Assembly: GCF_004795835.1 (NCBI RefSeq)
Contig: NZ_CP039249.1
Coordinates: forward strand, 124,001 to 188,000
Origin: Sphingomonas sp. PAMC26645
GTDB lineage: Bacteria; Pseudomonadota; Alphaproteobacteria; Sphingomonadales; Sphingomonadaceae
DNA length: 64,000 bases
Direction of reading: 5' to 3'
The stretch's first letter is position 1; each line of letters opens with the position of its first letter. The notes beneath the pieces were generated by a model, which was not told the DNA's origin, made no database searches, and saw nothing but the letters and a program-made list of their open reading frames with translations. Below are positions 61,574-64,000 of this stretch, piece by piece. The position numbers and the translations under genes were made by a program.

Positions 61574-62236
61574 ATGGTTCCCTTTTCGTTCGGCGGGCAT
61601 GCGCTTCTGGCGTTGGCGCAAGGCGCGCTGTTCTGGCCGGAGCGGCGTGCGCTGCTGGTCGCCGACCTGCATTTCGAGAAGGCGAGCTGGTTCGCCAAGC
61701 GCGGCCAGATGCTGCCGCCGTATGATTCGATCGCGACTCTGGCCGATCTGACCACGCTGGTCGCGGCAACGGGCGCGCGCGAAGTCTGGTGCCTCGGCGA
61801 CAGCTTCCACGATAGCGACGGGTGCGAGCGGCTGCCGCAGCGCGCGCAGGACATGCTGCGGGCGATGACCGACGGGACGCGGTGGACGTGGATCACGGGC
61901 AATCACGATCCGGCGATCCTCGATCGGTGTGGCGGGGAGGTGGTAGACGAGGTGGTCGTCGATGGACTGGTGCTGCGGCATGAAGCGGACCGGGCAGAGA
62001 CGCGGCCGGAGCTGTCGGGGCATTTCCATCCGAAGCTTCGGTTGCGCGTGCGGGGGAAGCAGGTGGCGCGGCGGTGTTTCGTGGCGACGTCGACGAAACT
62101 GATCCTGCCGGCGTTCGGGTCGCTGACGGGCGGGCTGGACGTGGACCATCCGGAGATCGTGCGTGCGGTTGGGGTTGGGGCCGAGGCGATGGTGCCGGTG
62201 GCGGACCGGATGCTGCGGTTTCCGGTTGCGGCCTAA
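61574..62236 (+). CDS. pdeM: Ligase-associated DNA damage response endonuclease PdeM
   Basis: A 220-residue metallophosphoesterase nuclease. The five blocks are LLVADLHFEKAS near residue 30, WCLGDSFHDSDG near 73, WITGNHDPAIL near 107, LRHEA near 138 and SGHFHPKLRLRV near 150, with a C-terminal LPAFGSLTGGLDV that marks the PdeM family. Studied relatives are manganese-dependent nucleases. The ATG is chosen because the family match begins there; a GTG seven codons upstream is possible. It is the fourth member of the repair set, with kup divergent upstream. Confidence 0.9.
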   Translation: MVPFSFGGHALLALAQGALFWPERRALLVADLHFEKASWFAKRGQMLPPYDSIATLADLTTLVAATGAREVWCLGDSFHDSDGCERLPQRAQDMLRAMTDGTRWTWITGNHDPAILDRCGGEVVDEVVVDGLVLRHEADRAETRPELSGHFHPKLRLRVRGKQVARRCFVATSTKLILPAFGSLTGGLDVDHPEIVRAVGVGAEAMVPVADRMLRFPVAA

Positions 62237-62300
62237 GGTTCCTATCGTCACCCCGGAGCGGGTGCGATACTTCCCTGTCGAAACATCACCTCATCCCTCC

Positions 62301-62359
62301 TTGTTCTCCCGCGAAGGCGAGAGCCCAGTCTGGGTCCCCGCCTTCGCGGGGAAACAAGC
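62301..62359. repeat. Palindromic repeat of the GCGAAGGCGGG family
   Basis: TTGTTCTCCCGCGAAGGCGA and CCGCCTTCGCGGGGAAACAA pair around AGCCCAGTCTGGG. It lies between the convergent pdeM and msrA genes and matches the short-loop copies near 18141 and 42888. Confidence 0.75.
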
Positions 62360-62401
62360 TACTTAAGTCCAGTAATCTACTGGGGGCCCCGCTAACCGAA
62401 T

Positions 62402-63073
62402 TCAGCTAGAAATCGTCGGAAACGCCGCGCGGAAAGCGGCTACCTTCGGCTTGTCCCACATCACGACATACGGGTGTGTGGGGTTTCGGTCGTAGAAATT
62501 CTGGTGATACGCCTCGGCCGGATAGAACGTCCCCGTCTCCAGCTTCGTCACGATTGGCCCGGAGAACGCGTGCGTGGCACCGAGTTGCGCGATGTAAGCC
62601 CGCGCGACCTGTGCCTGCGCGGGCGACTGCGGGAAGATCGCCGAGCGATAGCTGGTGCCGCTGTCCGGGCCCTGCCGGTTCAACGTCGTCGGATCATGCG
62701 CGATCGAAAAATAGACGCGGAGCAGCGTACCGTAACTCACGACGCGGGGATCGTAGGCGATCTTGATGGCTTCGGCATGCTTCGTCGTCTCGGCGGAGAC
62801 CTGGTCGTAGGTCGCGGTCGCCTTGGTGCCGCCGGCATAGCCGGTCGTGACGGCCTTCACGCCCTTCACATGCTCGAACACCGCTTCCATCGTCCAGAAG
62901 CAGCCGCCCGCGAGTACCGCGGTCTGAATACCGGGCGCGGCGGGAAGGTCTGTCTTGACGGCGGGGATGACGACGGCGCGGGCGCCTTGCGCGGTGCCGG
63001 TGGCAATAAACGCACCGGCGATACCGATGGCGGCGAGCGTGGCGAGAAGCGGCTTTTTCATGCTTTGATACAT
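62402..63073 (-). CDS. msrA: Exported peptide methionine sulfoxide reductase MsrA
   Basis: A 223-residue MsrA with an N-terminal signal peptide (LLATLAAIGIAGAFIATGTA), so it works outside the cytoplasm. The active-site motif is AGGCFWTMEAVF near residue 57; TTGYAGGTKATATYDQVS and CYDPRVVSYGTLLRVYF-like segments follow (here IAYDPRVVSYGTLL). It repairs the S form of oxidised methionine in proteins. Resolving cysteines at the C-terminus, common in cytoplasmic MsrA, are missing, so it must rely on another reductant. An ATG four codons in is an alternative start. Confidence 0.92.
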   Translation of the reverse strand: MYQSMKKPLLATLAAIGIAGAFIATGTAQGARAVVIPAVKTDLPAAPGIQTAVLAGGCFWTMEAVFEHVKGVKAVTTGYAGGTKATATYDQVSAETTKHAEAIKIAYDPRVVSYGTLLRVYFSIAHDPTTLNRQGPDSGTSYRSAIFPQSPAQAQVARAYIAQLGATHAFSGPIVTKLETGTFYPAEAYHQNFYDRNPTHPYVVMWDKPKVAAFRAAFPTISS

Positions 63074-63125
63074 GGGGTTGCGCTTGCGCTTCGCTAGGCC
63101 ATCGTTGCAGTTACCAAGTGGGCAT

Positions 63126-63275
63126 TTATCGCGCGGTGGCGGAGACGCTGTGCTCGAAATGGCTGGCGAAGGTCTGGCGGGCTTCGGCGGGCTGGAGTGC
63201 GAGCAAGCCGATGGCGCCGAGGACGAAACCGCCGCTGAACTGCCAGAAGAAACTCGACTTTACGATGCTGCGCAT
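63126..63275 (-). CDS. Small membrane protein, 49 residues
   Basis: A short frame on the minus strand: basic start MRSIVKSSFFWQF, then a Gly-containing helix (GGFVLGAIGLLALQPAEA) and a polar end with two histidines (SHFEHSVSATAR). It looks like a single-pass membrane protein. The reading frame is different from the longer one annotated by eye over the same bases, which is arginine-rich and not protein-like. It lies 52 bases before msrA on the same strand. Similar small proteins are recalled from sphingomonads but no search was made. Confidence 0.5.
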   Translation of the reverse strand: MRSIVKSSFFWQFSGGFVLGAIGLLALQPAEARQTFASHFEHSVSATAR

Positions 63276-63485
63276 GATGCGATCCCAATGAAACCCAGTG
63301 ATGGCGCCGACCGGATAGGTCAGCGTCAGTTACGGACCGGCATGTCGTAGAGATGCCGGTCAACCACAATGTCGTTTTTAGAAACTCTCGATTAACGCGC
63401 CGTGGCCGATGCGTTCATCGTGCAGCAGGCATCGCCCGGCAGGGTTGCCGGAAGATGTCGCCGCGTGTCTCGAATGTTGCCGGCG

Positions 63486-64000
<515 letters not shown>

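Noticed and set aside
63094..63369. Minus-strand frame of 91 codons upstream of msrA
   Set aside because: It is rich in Arg and His and out of phase with the more protein-like 49-residue frame; no ribosome-binding site was seen.

Overview
The window is a GC-rich bacterial chromosome segment with ordinary, densely packed gene order. Protein content points to an alphaproteobacterium of the Sphingomonas group: a plant-type glutamate-cysteine ligase, RegB/RegA-type redox two-component genes, DivK with a DUF3572 gene, an rnd-lptC-lptA-lptB-rpoN block, a cytochrome bo3 operon with SURF1, and many intergenic palindromic repeats. This placement is inferred from gene families only. There is no insertion sequence, integrase, prophage or CRISPR array.

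Layout. 0-13 kb: the end of a membrane protein, rsmE, gshA, an isoprenylcysteine-methyltransferase-like protein, an unlisted 55-residue zinc-knuckle-like protein, an RMD1/DUF155 protein, a frameshifted DUF2490 gene, several hydrolases, and a LysR regulator divergent from an aldo/keto reductase. 13-17.5 kb: tRNA-Ser, a periplasmic cyclophilin, a pirin/flavin-reductase/extradiol-dioxygenase trio and a spore-photoproduct-lyase-like radical SAM gene. 17.5-24.6 kb: a minus-strand operon cyoA-cyoB-cyoC-cyoD-SURF1-regB-regA that joins a quinol oxidase to its likely redox regulator. 24.8-33 kb: two MFS transporters, a flavin reductase, a cytochrome b plus Tat-lipoprotein molybdoenzyme pair, a cyclopropane fatty acid synthase, an EF-hand protein and argG. 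33-45 kb: a GT-C-like membrane protein, a FemAB-like acyltransferase, RidA, HAD, DUF3572, divK, rpmG, a degenerate GDT1 homologue, dps, an ATP-dependent DNA ligase, a VirJ-like hydrolase, glutaminyl cyclase and a glycine-rich double cold-shock protein. 45-49.4 kb: rnd-lptC-lptA-lptB-rpoN for LPS transport and sigma-54. 49.5-64 kb: an S10 peptidase, an MBL-fold exonuclease, a signal-peptidase-like gene, an Lhr-type helicase, an aspartic protease, an M20 peptidase, kup, pdeM, msrA and the end of an aminotransferase gene.

The most striking functional theme is that all four members of the ligase-associated DNA damage response set (ATP-dependent ligase, MBL-fold exonuclease, Lhr-core helicase, PdeM nuclease) lie within 22 kb but in four separate places, although in many bacteria they form one operon. 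Other items of interest are two probable frameshifts (DUF2490 and the signal-peptidase-like gene, which also lacks the usual catalytic lysine), a coding fossil of a second M20 peptidase inside a tandem repeat, and a 108-bp palindromic repeat family whose copies show compensatory base changes.
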